This document shows, one piece after another, positions 1 through 7,947 of a stretch of 27,832 bases of DNA. The notes under the pieces are model-generated. The model was not told where the DNA came from. It did no database searches and saw only the letters and a program-made list of their open reading frames with translations. The first letter of the stretch is position 1. Every line of letters begins with the position of its first letter. Location: NCBI GenBank assembly GCA_002686195.1, contig NZAS01000232.1:1-27832 (forward strand). Direction: 5' to 3'. Made by a program: the position numbers and the translations under genes. Origin of the DNA: Candidatus Pacearchaeota archaeon (GTDB taxonomy: Archaea; Nanoarchaeota; Nanoarchaeia; Pacearchaeales; GW2011-AR1).

Positions 1-231
1 CAAAATTTAACGATGCATGAAGTAAAAACTATTATCACGAGGATTGGCGAAGGCACAAAAATCGTTTTAACTGGCGACATTGAGCAAATTGATAATATTT
101 ATGTTAATGAGACCTCAAATGGTCTCGCCCACGCTGTAGAAAAGTTTAAAGAGTTTTATTTGTCCGGTCATGTGACATTTAAAAAAGGCGAACGCAGCGA
201 AACCGCAACCTTAGCCTCAAAAATATTATAA
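1..231 (+). CDS. phoH: PhoH-like ATPase, C-terminal part (5' end outside window)
   Basis: The reading frame is open from base 1 and ends at TAA 229-231, so only about 76 C-terminal residues are present. They match the end of PhoH-like P-loop ATPases: QN at the start of the window, the helix HEVKTIITRIGEGTKIVLTG, then GDIEQIDN, and a tail ending in KGERSETATLA. In the family, the QN..HEVK and GD..QID segments form the Walker B/sensor part of the RecA-like fold; the Walker A must lie upstream. PhoH-like proteins are very common in marine T4-like phages; their role (RNA or phosphate metabolism) is unsettled. The next gene starts 12 bases downstream. The family call is firm; the function is not. 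Confidence 0.9.
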   Translation, partial: QNLTMHEVKTIITRIGEGTKIVLTGDIEQIDNIYVNETSNGLAHAVEKFKEFYLSGHVTFKKGERSETATLASKIL

Positions 232-242
232 ACGGAGTAAAA

Positions 243-533
243 ATGAAAGAAAAAATCAAAACAGAAGAAGAGGTACACACAAATCCTTTATTGTCGATGC
301 CGGTAATAAAAGATTCTGAACTTAAAGAATATTTAGTGGAGTATGTGGGTACGAAACTTGACAAAGAGGAAGTCACAGTCAACATGATTGCCGAAATTTT
401 AGCTGTGGAGTTTCCAGAATTTGTATATGCATTTGCCGAAGAGAATTTTCTCCGCGGCTATCAATTAGGACTGGACGATGTTAATAGATTATCTACAAAC
501 CAAGCAACAAATGTTGATGGAACGACTGAATAA
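243..533 (+). CDS. small conserved-type phage protein of unknown function
   Basis: This is a 96-residue acidic protein preceded by GGAG at 234-237 with good spacing to ATG 243. I do not recognise a domain with known activity. The first 25 residues are charged and probably disordered; residues 45-82 (NMIAEILAVEFPEFVYAFAE and FLRGYQLGLDDV) look like two amphipathic helices rich in aromatic residues, which could form a small helical interaction domain. There is no signal peptide, membrane segment or Cys pair. It lies between phoH and a metallopeptidase, and its 3' end overlaps the probable start of that next gene. It is likely a real gene from its ribosome binding site and tight packing; function unknown. 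Confidence 0.7.
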   Translation: MKEKIKTEEEVHTNPLLSMPVIKDSELKEYLVEYVGTKLDKEEVTVNMIAEILAVEFPEFVYAFAEENFLRGYQLGLDDVNRLSTNQATNVDGTTE

Positions 534-1179
534 CTTTTATACTTCTAATGGTATACATGTTTATGTTGATTCGCCTTTAAGCAATGAAAATATTGACTTA
601 GAGGAGTTGGTGGCCAAAGTTGAAAGCACAATTCCGTCACATTTACTTTCCGAAGTAGAAATGATAATTGTTGGCTGGTTTGAAGAATTTAAAGATCGCC
701 AAATAAATGCTTTTTATAAAGATGGCACCCTTCATGTATCTAATGTTCAAGATGATATGTCCGATATGTATGATGATTTGGTTCACGAAATCGCTCATTC
801 TATTGAAGAGCCCTATGGATACGAAATTTATGGGGATAAAAAAATAGAAGATGAGTTTTTAAGAAAACGCAAGTATCTTCATGATATTTTATGGAAAATG
901 GGCCATAAGATTCCTTTGAGTGTTTTTATGGAGACAGAATATAATGAAGATTTAGATTTGTTTTTATATGAGAAGATAGGATATGAAAAATTATCCAGCA
1001 TTGTACAAGGAATATTCTTATCGGCTTATGCTCCAACCTCATTAAGAGAATATTTTGCTACTGGCTTTGCCGAGTACTACTTAGATTCGAATCACGAATA
1101 CCTCAAAAAAGTAAGCCCTCAATTATATAAAAAATTAATTTTACTTAATAAGCCAGAAAAACTTGACAACTCTATGTAA
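478..1179 (+). CDS. putative zinc metallopeptidase (HEIAH gluzincin-like)
   Basis: The protein has up to 233 residues with a canonical zincin motif, HEIAHSIEE (H103, E104, H107 counted from ATG 478), and a downstream REYFATGFAEYY segment (E191, E200) that could give the third zinc ligand, as in ATLF-like/gluzincin peptidases. There is no signal peptide, so it would act in the cytoplasm or virion. ATG 478 has AGGA at 467-470 but overlaps the previous gene by 56 bases. ATG 511 or 517 would shorten the overlap but lacks a clear ribosome binding site, so the start is uncertain by about 11-13 residues. The substrate is unknown; a role in head maturation or host takeover would be guesswork. The last codons overlap the -35 box of the promoter at 1163-1191. 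Confidence 0.75.
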   Translation: MLIDYLQTKQQMLMERLNNFYTSNGIHVYVDSPLSNENIDLEELVAKVESTIPSHLLSEVEMIIVGWFEEFKDRQINAFYKDGTLHVSNVQDDMSDMYDDLVHEIAHSIEEPYGYEIYGDKKIEDEFLRKRKYLHDILWKMGHKIPLSVFMETEYNEDLDLFLYEKIGYEKLSSIVQGIFLSAYAPTSLREYFATGFAEYYLDSNHEYLKKVSPQLYKKLILLNKPEKLDNSM

Positions 1180-1191
1180 GGTGGTTATAAT
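1163..1191 (+). promoter_or_regulatory. perfect-consensus sigma70-type promoter
   Basis: TTGACA at 1163-1168 and TATAAT at 1186-1191 are separated by exactly 17 bases, the textbook optimum for a housekeeping bacterial sigma70 RNA polymerase. The expected start is near 1198, giving a leader of roughly 16 bases before the TTG start of the nuclease gene at 1214, with GGAG at 1205-1208 retained. The -35 lies inside the end of the metallopeptidase gene. It would let unmodified host polymerase transcribe the nuclease, glutamine synthetase and perhaps the glycan block early in infection. Confidence 0.8.
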
Positions 1192-1213
1192 ATAGAGTAC
1201 GTTTGGAGTTAAT

Positions 1214-1990
1214 TTGTCACATATATCATATTCAGAATTAAAAGACTGGGTCTTTTGCGCTTTTTATCATAAATTGACTCGCATCGATAAATTGGCGGGG
1301 TTTAAAGGAAACGAATATACCGCATTTGGAAGCGCGATGCATTCTATATGCGAGAAAAAGTTATTACAAGAAGAGGCGAATGAAAAGTTTTTCATTGAAG
1401 AATTTAAGAAAAACATCTCTCTATTGGATGAGGATGTAGAGATCAACAAAAAGCTTGTATTGGATATGGTAGGACAAGGGAAAAATATTATTCCTGAAAT
1501 TCAAGACGCCCTCGATAACTATTTTGATCAAGGATATCAAGTTCTTTTCGTTGAAATGCCTTTAATGGAACCAATTGAAGGAGAGCCGGATTATAATTTT
1601 AAAGGTTATATTGATGCGGTGGTTTTAACTCCTCATGATAAAAAAGTACATATTTTTGATTGGAAGACTTGTTCATGGGGATGGGATTCTCGTAAGAAAA
1701 ATGACAAGATGGTGACGTATCAATTAACACTCTATAAACATTTCTTTGCCCAGAAGCTTCAAGTTGATCCTGAAGATGTAGAAACACATTTTGCTCTCCT
1801 AAAAAGAACAGCAAAACAGAATAGAGTTGAATTTTTTAGAGTTACAAGCGGACCTAAAAAAACTCAAAATGCCCTTAAACTTTTGAGCAAAGCGCTTTAT
1901 AATATTAAAAATAAGAGACATATCAAAAATAGATTATCCTGTACGGCAGGATATGGATGTAAATTTTATAAGACAGAAGATTGCCCATAG
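1214..1990 (+). CDS. Cas4/RecB-like PD-(D/E)XK nuclease with likely Fe-S cluster
   Basis: The protein has 258 residues and starts at TTG 1214, chosen because GGAG 1205-1208 sits five bases upstream and the protein then begins directly with the family's SHISYSELKDW..C opening. PD-(D/E)XK landmarks in order are GSAMHSICE (about residues 39-47, motif I His), GYIDAVV (catalytic Asp), IFDWKT (the D-x-K active site) and YQLTLY (motif IV Gln/Tyr). Cys15 plus three C-terminal cysteines (243, 249, 257) match the one-plus-three arrangement that binds a 4Fe-4S cluster in Cas4 and AddB nucleases. It probably acts on DNA ends in phage recombination or replication, or in host DNA breakdown. No cas1/cas2 or CRISPR array is present, so a CRISPR role is unsupported. 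It follows a consensus sigma70 promoter. Confidence 0.85.
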   Translation: MSHISYSELKDWVFCAFYHKLTRIDKLAGFKGNEYTAFGSAMHSICEKKLLQEEANEKFFIEEFKKNISLLDEDVEINKKLVLDMVGQGKNIIPEIQDALDNYFDQGYQVLFVEMPLMEPIEGEPDYNFKGYIDAVVLTPHDKKVHIFDWKTCSWGWDSRKKNDKMVTYQLTLYKHFFAQKLQVDPEDVETHFALLKRTAKQNRVEFFRVTSGPKKTQNALKLLSKALYNIKNKRHIKNRLSCTAGYGCKFYKTEDCP

Positions 1991-1997
1991 GAGTATA

Positions 1998-2993
1998 ATG
2001 AAACTTGCAGAATATATTTGGATTGATGGTACACAACCAAGTCCACAACTTCGTAGTAAGACTAAAGTAATTCTAGACAATACTAATCCCCCTGTATGGG
2101 GATTTGATGGTTCAAGCACCAATCAAGCACCGGGAGAGGCGTCGGATTGTGTTTTGCGTCCCGTGTTTTCGTGTCCTGACCCTTTCCGCCGTGATGGAGA
2201 CATTTTAGTAATGTGTGAAGTATTGCATACAGATATGTTTCCTCATGTGACCAATACACGACAAGCGTGTGTGATAACATCAGATCGTTATGAGGAAAGA
2301 GAAGGCCGTTTTGGGTTGGAACAAGAATACACTTTAATGTCGGCCGACCGACCTTTGGGCTTTCCTGAAAAAGGTTACCCAGAGGAACAAGGACAATATT
2401 ATTGTTCTGTCGGTGCCGGCAATGCGTACGGAAGAAAGATAGCAGAAGAACACTTGCAACTATGTTTGGGCGCCGGTTTGAATATTACTGGCATCAATGC
2501 TGAAGTATGCCCAGGACAATGGGAGTTTCAAATTGGTGGCCCAGAAGTTGGAGCCGTGAACGTCTCCGATCAACTTTGGGTCGCTCGTTGGATACTTTAT
2601 CGAGTTGCCGAGAAACATGGAGTAAGCGTATCGCTCGATCCTAAGCCCGTGAAGGGTGATTGGAATGGTGCTGGATGTCATACTAATTTTTCCACCAAGG
2701 AAATGAGACAATCCTATGCCGCCATCGAAGCTGCTGCTCAAGCATTAGAAAAACAGGCGAATGTTCACATTCGAAATTATGGACACGATATTGAATCTCG
2801 CTTAACAGGCGACCATGAAACCTGCTCCTACAAAGAATTTAAGTGGGGTGTATCAGACCGAGGCGCCTCTCTACGTATTCCATGGCAATGCGCACAAGAA
2901 GGGTATGGATATTTAGAAGATCGTCGCCCCAACGCAAATTGTGATCCCTACGTGGTTACACGCTTAATTTTAAATACTGTCTGTTCAAAATGA
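1998..2993 (+). CDS. glnII: glutamine synthetase type II (GSII, eukaryote-like)
   Basis: Catalyses ATP-dependent glutamate + ammonia to glutamine. The 331 residues match bacterial GSII over the full length (usually about 330-360 aa). AEYIWIDGT at the N terminus is followed by WGFDGSST (34-41), the metal ligands E108 and E110 in LEQEYTLM, NAEVCPGQWEF (E169, E176), GDWNGAGCHTNFST (H228), SRLTGDHET, SDRGASLRIP and GYLEDRRPNANCDPYVVTR (E308). All visible catalytic and metal-binding positions are kept, arguing for an active enzyme. ATG 1998 is chosen over the in-frame ATG 1953 because TAGGAG at 1988-1993 precedes it and homology begins there; the longer form would overlap the nuclease gene. It heads the glycan block and may supply glutamine or glutamate for amino-sugar and nucleotide synthesis. 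GSII in a phage points to horizontal acquisition. Confidence 0.95.
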   Translation: MKLAEYIWIDGTQPSPQLRSKTKVILDNTNPPVWGFDGSSTNQAPGEASDCVLRPVFSCPDPFRRDGDILVMCEVLHTDMFPHVTNTRQACVITSDRYEEREGRFGLEQEYTLMSADRPLGFPEKGYPEEQGQYYCSVGAGNAYGRKIAEEHLQLCLGAGLNITGINAEVCPGQWEFQIGGPEVGAVNVSDQLWVARWILYRVAEKHGVSVSLDPKPVKGDWNGAGCHTNFSTKEMRQSYAAIEAAAQALEKQANVHIRNYGHDIESRLTGDHETCSYKEFKWGVSDRGASLRIPWQCAQEGYGYLEDRRPNANCDPYVVTRLILNTVCSK

Positions 2994-3000
2994 GGAATAA

Positions 3001-4287
3001 ATGAAAAAAACAAAAGTATTGGTCTTATCTGACCATCCCCTATCGCCATCGGGTGTAGGAAATCAAACTAAATATTTTATCGAAGCACTGTTAAAAACCA
3101 ATCGATATGAATTTATTTGCTTAGGAGGGGCCATTAAACATGTGGATTACCGACCCCAACAAATTGAACCATATGGAGAAGCGTGGAGAATTTTTCCTAT
3201 CGATGGATATGGAAACCATGAAATTATTCGTTCATTACTTCAAAAAGAAAAGCCAGATGTTTTATGGTTTATGACCGATCCTCGGTTCTATGGATGGTTA
3301 TGGGAGATAGAGAACGAAATCCGCGTTAATATTCCAATGGTTTATTATCATGTGTGGGATAATTTTCCTGCGCCGGCTTTTAATGCCTCTTTTTATCGAT
3401 CCAATGATGAGGTTGCTTGTATTTCTAAGGTAACGCATAAAATTGTACAAGAGGTGGCGCCAGATGTATCATCTCATTATTTACCCCACGCGGTGGATCC
3501 AAACGTTTTTCATCCTAGCGTCACGCCCCAAGATAAGGACGCCGCAAATGAATTAAGAAAGAGACTATCAATAGACTCGACCGTTAAATATAAAAATCCC
3601 AACAAAAAGATTTTCTTCTGGAACAACAGAAACGCCCGGCGAAAACAGAGCGGTACTTTAATATGGTGGTTTAAGGAATTTTTAGATGAGGTAGGGCACG
3701 ATAAGGCTATGCTTTTAATGCATACAGATCCACGAGATCCTCATGGGCAAGATTTACCTCATATTATTGAGCACTTAGGAGTAGATGATGGTCAAGTATT
3801 ATTATCGACTAATAAGGTCGACCCACAATATCTAGCCAATATTTATAGAGGTACTGATTTTACTATTAATATTGCTGATGCAGAAGGATTTGGGTTAGCC
3901 ACTTTGGAATCTCTTTGTTGCGGAACCCCGATTATTGTTAATATGACAGGTGGTCTTAAAGAACAGGTAACTAACGGAAAAGAGTGGTTTGGGTGGGGCA
4001 TTCAACCTTCCTCCAAATCGGTTATAGGCTCACTTCAAGTACCCTACATATACGAAGATCGAATTTCAGAAGAGGATTTTCACTCCACTTTGAGAAAAGC
4101 GATGAACGTCAGTAAAAAATCTTATACGAAGATGGCCACGGGAGGCCTCAAACATGTTAAAGAAAATTATAGTTTTGAGCGCTTCACTACGAGTTGGATT
4201 AAATTGATGGATGAAATAGTAGAAAAACATGGTTCGTGGAATACTAGAAAAAATTATAAACGCTGGCATTTGATGGAGGTGGCATGA
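3001..4287 (+). CDS. GT4-like (GT-B fold) glycosyltransferase
   Basis: The protein has 428 residues. Residues 5-22 (KVLVLSDHPLSPSGVGNQ) form the Gly-rich first loop of the N-terminal Rossmann domain of GT-B enzymes. The C-terminal donor-binding domain has the EX7E signature in AEGFGLATLESLCCGTPII (E295 and E303), followed by the typical TGG..E turn. IFFWNNRNARRKQSG (about 205-219) corresponds to the N.RKN..G phosphate-binding region of the linker. This is a retaining, nucleotide-sugar dependent, cytoplasmic enzyme with no membrane segment. GAGG precedes the ATG at 3001, seven bases after glutamine synthetase ends. It overlaps the next glycosyltransferase by four bases (ATGA), so the two are probably translationally coupled. 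Donor and acceptor sugars cannot be read from sequence. Confidence 0.9.
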   Translation: MKKTKVLVLSDHPLSPSGVGNQTKYFIEALLKTNRYEFICLGGAIKHVDYRPQQIEPYGEAWRIFPIDGYGNHEIIRSLLQKEKPDVLWFMTDPRFYGWLWEIENEIRVNIPMVYYHVWDNFPAPAFNASFYRSNDEVACISKVTHKIVQEVAPDVSSHYLPHAVDPNVFHPSVTPQDKDAANELRKRLSIDSTVKYKNPNKKIFFWNNRNARRKQSGTLIWWFKEFLDEVGHDKAMLLMHTDPRDPHGQDLPHIIEHLGVDDGQVLLSTNKVDPQYLANIYRGTDFTINIADAEGFGLATLESLCCGTPIIVNMTGGLKEQVTNGKEWFGWGIQPSSKSVIGSLQVPYIYEDRISEEDFHSTLRKAMNVSKKSYTKMATGGLKHVKENYSFERFTTSWIKLMDEIVEKHGSWNTRKNYKRWHLMEVA

Positions 4288-5522
4288 AAAAGAGAATTTT
4301 TTTAAAGGCGCCGTTGTTAACGCGCTCTGGTTATGGAGAACAGGCCCGATTCTTGCTCCGAGCTTTACGTTCGAGAGAGGAATTATTTGATATCTTTATT
4401 CAACCTTTAGAATGGGGAAAGACTTCTTGGATTAGTGAAGTAACAGAAGAACGTCAATGGATTGATGAAACAATTGAAAAAACAATTGCCTATCTTCAAC
4501 AAGGGGGTCAATTTGACGCCTCTATTCAAGTTACTATTCCTAATGAATGGGAGAAATTAGCCCCCATTAATATTGGATACACTGCGGGAATAGAAACTAC
4601 AAAGGTAGCAGCACCATGGTTACAGCGAGGTAATGATATGGATAGTATTATTGTTGTTTCTAGTCACTCTAAAAATACTTATGAAAAGACAGTTTATACG
4701 GCGGAAAATCCTCAAACAAAACACCAAACAGAATATAGATTGACAACGCCTATAACTACAGTAAACTTTCCTATTAAAAAATATGATACCTATCCTGACG
4801 TGGACTTAGAGTTAGAATATGATTTTAATTTTTTGGTGATGGCACAAATGGGCCCTCGAAAAAATGTGGGCAATACTATAAAATGGTTTATTGAAGAATT
4901 TAGAAATGAAGAAGTAGGCTTGGTTTTAAAAACAAATATGGCCAAAAATTGTCTCCTAGATCGTGAAAAAGTCTATCATGATTTTAGGCGCCTCGTAGAG
5001 CGTCAGGGCCCTCGTAAATGTAAGATGTATCTTTTACATGGAGACATGGAAGACAACGAAGTGCATTCACTATATCTTCATCCTCAAATCAAAGCAGTAT
5101 TGAGCCTAACCCACGGTGAGGGTTTTGGATTACCATTATTTGAAGCCGCATATTCGGAAGTGCCTGTAATTGCACCCGGATGGTCGGGTCAACTTGATTT
5201 TCTTGTTAATAGAAAGACAGGTAAAACAGAATTTTTTAATGTGGAATATGATTTGCAGCCTATCCCGGAACAAGTCGTGTGGGAAGGCGTTATTATTAAA
5301 GAATCTATGTGGGCTTATCCGCGCGAACATTCTGCAAAACAAAAAATGAGAGAATGTTATGCCAACTACGAAGAAGCTCAACAGCAAGCCGCCACACTAG
5401 CAGCCCGAGTAACCGTGGAATTTCGCGAAGAAAAACAAAATGAGCAAATGGTCAACGTAATTTGTGATGCATTAGGCATAAACAGCGTTCAACAAGATGA
5501 ACAAATTGTAGAATTTGGATAA
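4284..5522 (+). CDS. GT4-like (GT-B fold) glycosyltransferase
   Basis: This 412-residue protein starts in the ATGA overlap with the preceding gene. The N terminus (KRIFLKAPLLTRSGYGEQAR) has a GT-B first-strand and Gly-loop pattern. Residues about 175-193 (FNFLVMAQMGPRKNVGNTI) give the linker motif where a basic residue and Asn contact the donor diphosphate. THGEGFGLPLFEAA holds the EX7E pair (E279, E287). It resembles the previous gene in architecture but diverges in sequence, so it likely adds a different sugar. A long polar tail after residue 350 is rich in Glu and Gln and may be partly coiled coil. It shares one base with the next gene (TAATG). Confidence 0.88.
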   Translation: MKKRIFLKAPLLTRSGYGEQARFLLRALRSREELFDIFIQPLEWGKTSWISEVTEERQWIDETIEKTIAYLQQGGQFDASIQVTIPNEWEKLAPINIGYTAGIETTKVAAPWLQRGNDMDSIIVVSSHSKNTYEKTVYTAENPQTKHQTEYRLTTPITTVNFPIKKYDTYPDVDLELEYDFNFLVMAQMGPRKNVGNTIKWFIEEFRNEEVGLVLKTNMAKNCLLDREKVYHDFRRLVERQGPRKCKMYLLHGDMEDNEVHSLYLHPQIKAVLSLTHGEGFGLPLFEAAYSEVPVIAPGWSGQLDFLVNRKTGKTEFFNVEYDLQPIPEQVVWEGVIIKESMWAYPREHSAKQKMRECYANYEEAQQQAATLAARVTVEFREEKQNEQMVNVICDALGINSVQQDEQIVEFG

Positions 5523-7156
5523 TGAAAAAGATAGTATTCATTGCTGATTTTTTTATTGAAGATCTCCACGGTGGCGCCGAAATATGTGATGCTATTCTGA
5601 TTAGTATGTTGAAGGAGGATGGGTTTGATGTTATCAAGTTCAAAAACTCCCAGTTAAGCCAAAAACACATTAAATTGTATCATTCATGCGGGTATCATTT
5701 TATTTTGTCTAATTTTACCTTAATGTCCGGCCCTGTCTCTAGTGAATTAATAAAACACCCAGGATGCTATAGTATTATGGAACATGATCACAAATATGTA
5801 AAAACCCGTGATCCAGCCGTTTATAAAGATTACCTTGCACCATTTCAAGACATTGTAAATCGAGAAATTTACATAAATGCGAAATGTATTTTTGCACAAT
5901 CTAAAATTCAAGCGATGTGTATTCGAAAAAACCTCCAGATTAATAATGTTATTAATTTAGGAATGAGTTTATGGACCGATGCACAATTAGATATAATTGA
6001 ACAAAATCTTGCTAATCCCAAGGAGCCCGATTGTGCCGTAGTTAATAGCAGCAACCCCACTAAGAATACTGCGGATACTATAAAATTTTGTGAAAAAAAT
6101 TCATTATCTTATACTTTGATTGGTTCATCGAATTATGCTGAGTTTATTAATCAATTGTCGCGACACGAGACATACGTTTTCATTCCGTGTGTTCTTGAAA
6201 GCTTCAATAGAGTACTTTTAGAAGCACGTATGCTCGATTGTAAAGCTAAAACCACCAATCTTAATGGATGTACCTCGGAAGATTGGTTCACACAATACAA
6301 GGGAAAAGAGCTTATAGAATTTGTTAGAGAGCAAAGACAAGTGGTCTTTAACAAAATAAAACAGGGAGTATTGAATGAAAAGAGAAACGAAGATATTAAT
6401 AGCCTTAGCGATAATTCTGACATTACTGTTATTTTAAATGCATATCGCCGGCCTTACAATCTTAAAATGCAGATTGATGCAATTAGAAATCAAACACATT
6501 TCCCCAGGCAAATCTGGCTATGGGTGAATTATCACAAAGATAATAAGGATTTTGATTTTAAATCGTTAGATGTGGATAGAATTTTCCACAATGACTATAA
6601 TTGGAAATTTTATGGAAGATTCTCAGCAGCTTTATTGGCTGATACCGAATATGTAGCACTTTATGATGATGACACAATTCCGGGAACCAAATGGCATGAG
6701 AACTGTCTAAACACAATGAAGAGCAATGAGGGTATTTTAGGAAGCGCCGGCGTCATTTTAAATGGCGCACAATACGCACAGCACGATAGATGCGGCTGGC
6801 CAACACAAAATACCGAAATTACCGAAGTAGATTTAGTAGGTCACGCCTGGTTCTTTAAACGTGAATGGCTAAGGTATTTGTGGCAAGAAAAACCCACCAC
6901 CTGGGCGAATGGAGAAGATATTCAATTTGCGTTTATGGCAAAAATCCACGGTAGTATCCCAACGTACTGTCCCCCACATCCGCCAGACGATAAATCTATG
7001 CACGGATCTGTGTTAGGAAATGAATTGGGTATCGATGACAAAGCCACGTCGACCGATAGTGCTGTGTCCCATAAACAGTTTTTTAGTGAGAGAGACCAAT
7101 GTGTGCAAGCAGGGCTGCTAGCAGGCTGGCAGACAGTAAGGAAAATTGAATTATGA
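5522..7156 (+). CDS. bifunctional glycosyltransferase: GT4-like + GT2 fusion
   Basis: The 544 residues form two glycosyltransferase modules. Residues 1-260 look like a compact GT-B enzyme: VFIADFFIEDLHGGAEICDA at the N terminus, VVNSSNPTKN as the linker motif, and ESFNRVLLE (E226, E234) as EX7E. From residue about 300 (DITVILNAYRRP) a GT-A, family 2-like domain begins, with the metal-binding DDD at 382-384 in ALYDDDTIPG and a WANGEDIQF segment that may carry the catalytic base. A fusion could add two consecutive sugars, a layout known from capsule and hyaluronan-type synthases. Start ATG 5522 overlaps the previous stop by one base, and the end overlaps the next start (ATGA). No membrane helix is visible, so it would act on cytosolic-face acceptors. 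Confidence 0.87.
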   Translation: MKKIVFIADFFIEDLHGGAEICDAILISMLKEDGFDVIKFKNSQLSQKHIKLYHSCGYHFILSNFTLMSGPVSSELIKHPGCYSIMEHDHKYVKTRDPAVYKDYLAPFQDIVNREIYINAKCIFAQSKIQAMCIRKNLQINNVINLGMSLWTDAQLDIIEQNLANPKEPDCAVVNSSNPTKNTADTIKFCEKNSLSYTLIGSSNYAEFINQLSRHETYVFIPCVLESFNRVLLEARMLDCKAKTTNLNGCTSEDWFTQYKGKELIEFVREQRQVVFNKIKQGVLNEKRNEDINSLSDNSDITVILNAYRRPYNLKMQIDAIRNQTHFPRQIWLWVNYHKDNKDFDFKSLDVDRIFHNDYNWKFYGRFSAALLADTEYVALYDDDTIPGTKWHENCLNTMKSNEGILGSAGVILNGAQYAQHDRCGWPTQNTEITEVDLVGHAWFFKREWLRYLWQEKPTTWANGEDIQFAFMAKIHGSIPTYCPPHPPDDKSMHGSVLGNELGIDDKATSTDSAVSHKQFFSERDQCVQAGLLAGWQTVRKIEL

Positions 7157-7947
7157 GTAAAGACTTTCATGAAGAATTTGATAAAATTTTAACCCTCTTA
7201 AAAAAGAAAGAAAATTTTGCTTTTACTCGTTTTTCCGATGGCGAGTTATTTATTATGCAAAATAAAACTCTTATTCTGGCGCCGCAACATTATGTTACGG
7301 GAGAGATTAGAGGGCAGAACAGATACACCGCCGAAGAACAAAAGGAATTCCTTCCCGAGAGGGATCAGTTTTATAGGGAGAAGCTAATTGAATGTTTTAA
7401 ACATAATCAACACAACTACTTCAAAGGTGTTTGTACAGCATCTGACGGTCACGTTGGCCAAGAAAATTATAAGTGGCAGTTGGAATTGTTGGATGGAAAT
7501 GAAGACAATCTCACATTCGCGAATGTGTTAATAAACGCCAATTATCGCCGATTTGTTGAAGAAATAATTCCCCTCTTGGTTGATAGAGAGGTGATATATG
7601 TAGTTAATGAGTTGGCCGATATTTCGCGGCTTCCATTTGAGATTAAAAAATCATTTAAAATAGGTACAAATTGTATGATAAATGATTATAATATAGTAGA
7701 GGAAGTTAAGACATATATTGCACAAAACAAAATCGAGAATCATATTATCTTGTCTTCTGCGGCTAGTTTGAGTAATTATGTAACTTACGAATGCTTTAAA
7801 GAGAGTCCCAATAATACTTTTTTGGATATTGGAAGTTGTCTCAACCCACTCTTGAACCTTGAAGGGTGGAAATACACTCGTGGATATTTAACTCATTATT
7901 GGCTTAATAGCGGGAGCCCCTTTGGCTCACAGGTTGACAAATGGTAG
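7153..7947 (+). CDS. putative GT-D fold glycosyltransferase (DUF1792-like)
   Basis: This 264-residue protein has no strong GT-A or GT-B signature. Residues 24-31, FTRFSDGE, resemble the R-(F/Y)-x-D-G-E motif of DUF1792 proteins, the GT-D family in which a DXE triad (here D29-G30-E31) binds metal and nucleotide-sugar. Further Rossmann-like segments are REVIYVVNE (about 147-155) and NHIILSSAASLSNYV (about 196-210). Its position among glycosyltransferases, with an ATGA overlap to the GT4-GT2 fusion and a seven-base overlap to the GNAT gene, supports a role in sugar transfer. The assignment rests on one motif plus context, so a different nucleotide-sugar enzyme remains possible. Confidence 0.6.
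   Translation: MSKDFHEEFDKILTLLKKKENFAFTRFSDGELFIMQNKTLILAPQHYVTGEIRGQNRYTAEEQKEFLPERDQFYREKLIECFKHNQHNYFKGVCTASDGHVGQENYKWQLELLDGNEDNLTFANVLINANYRRFVEEIIPLLVDREVIYVVNELADISRLPFEIKKSFKIGTNCMINDYNIVEEVKTYIAQNKIENHIILSSAASLSNYVTYECFKESPNNTFLDIGSCLNPLLNLEGWKYTRGYLTHYWLNSGSPFGSQVDKW

Noticed and set aside
1214..1990. CRISPR-Cas involvement of the Cas4-like nuclease
   Set aside because: No repeats, cas1 or cas2 genes are present in the window; stand-alone phage nucleases of this kind are known.
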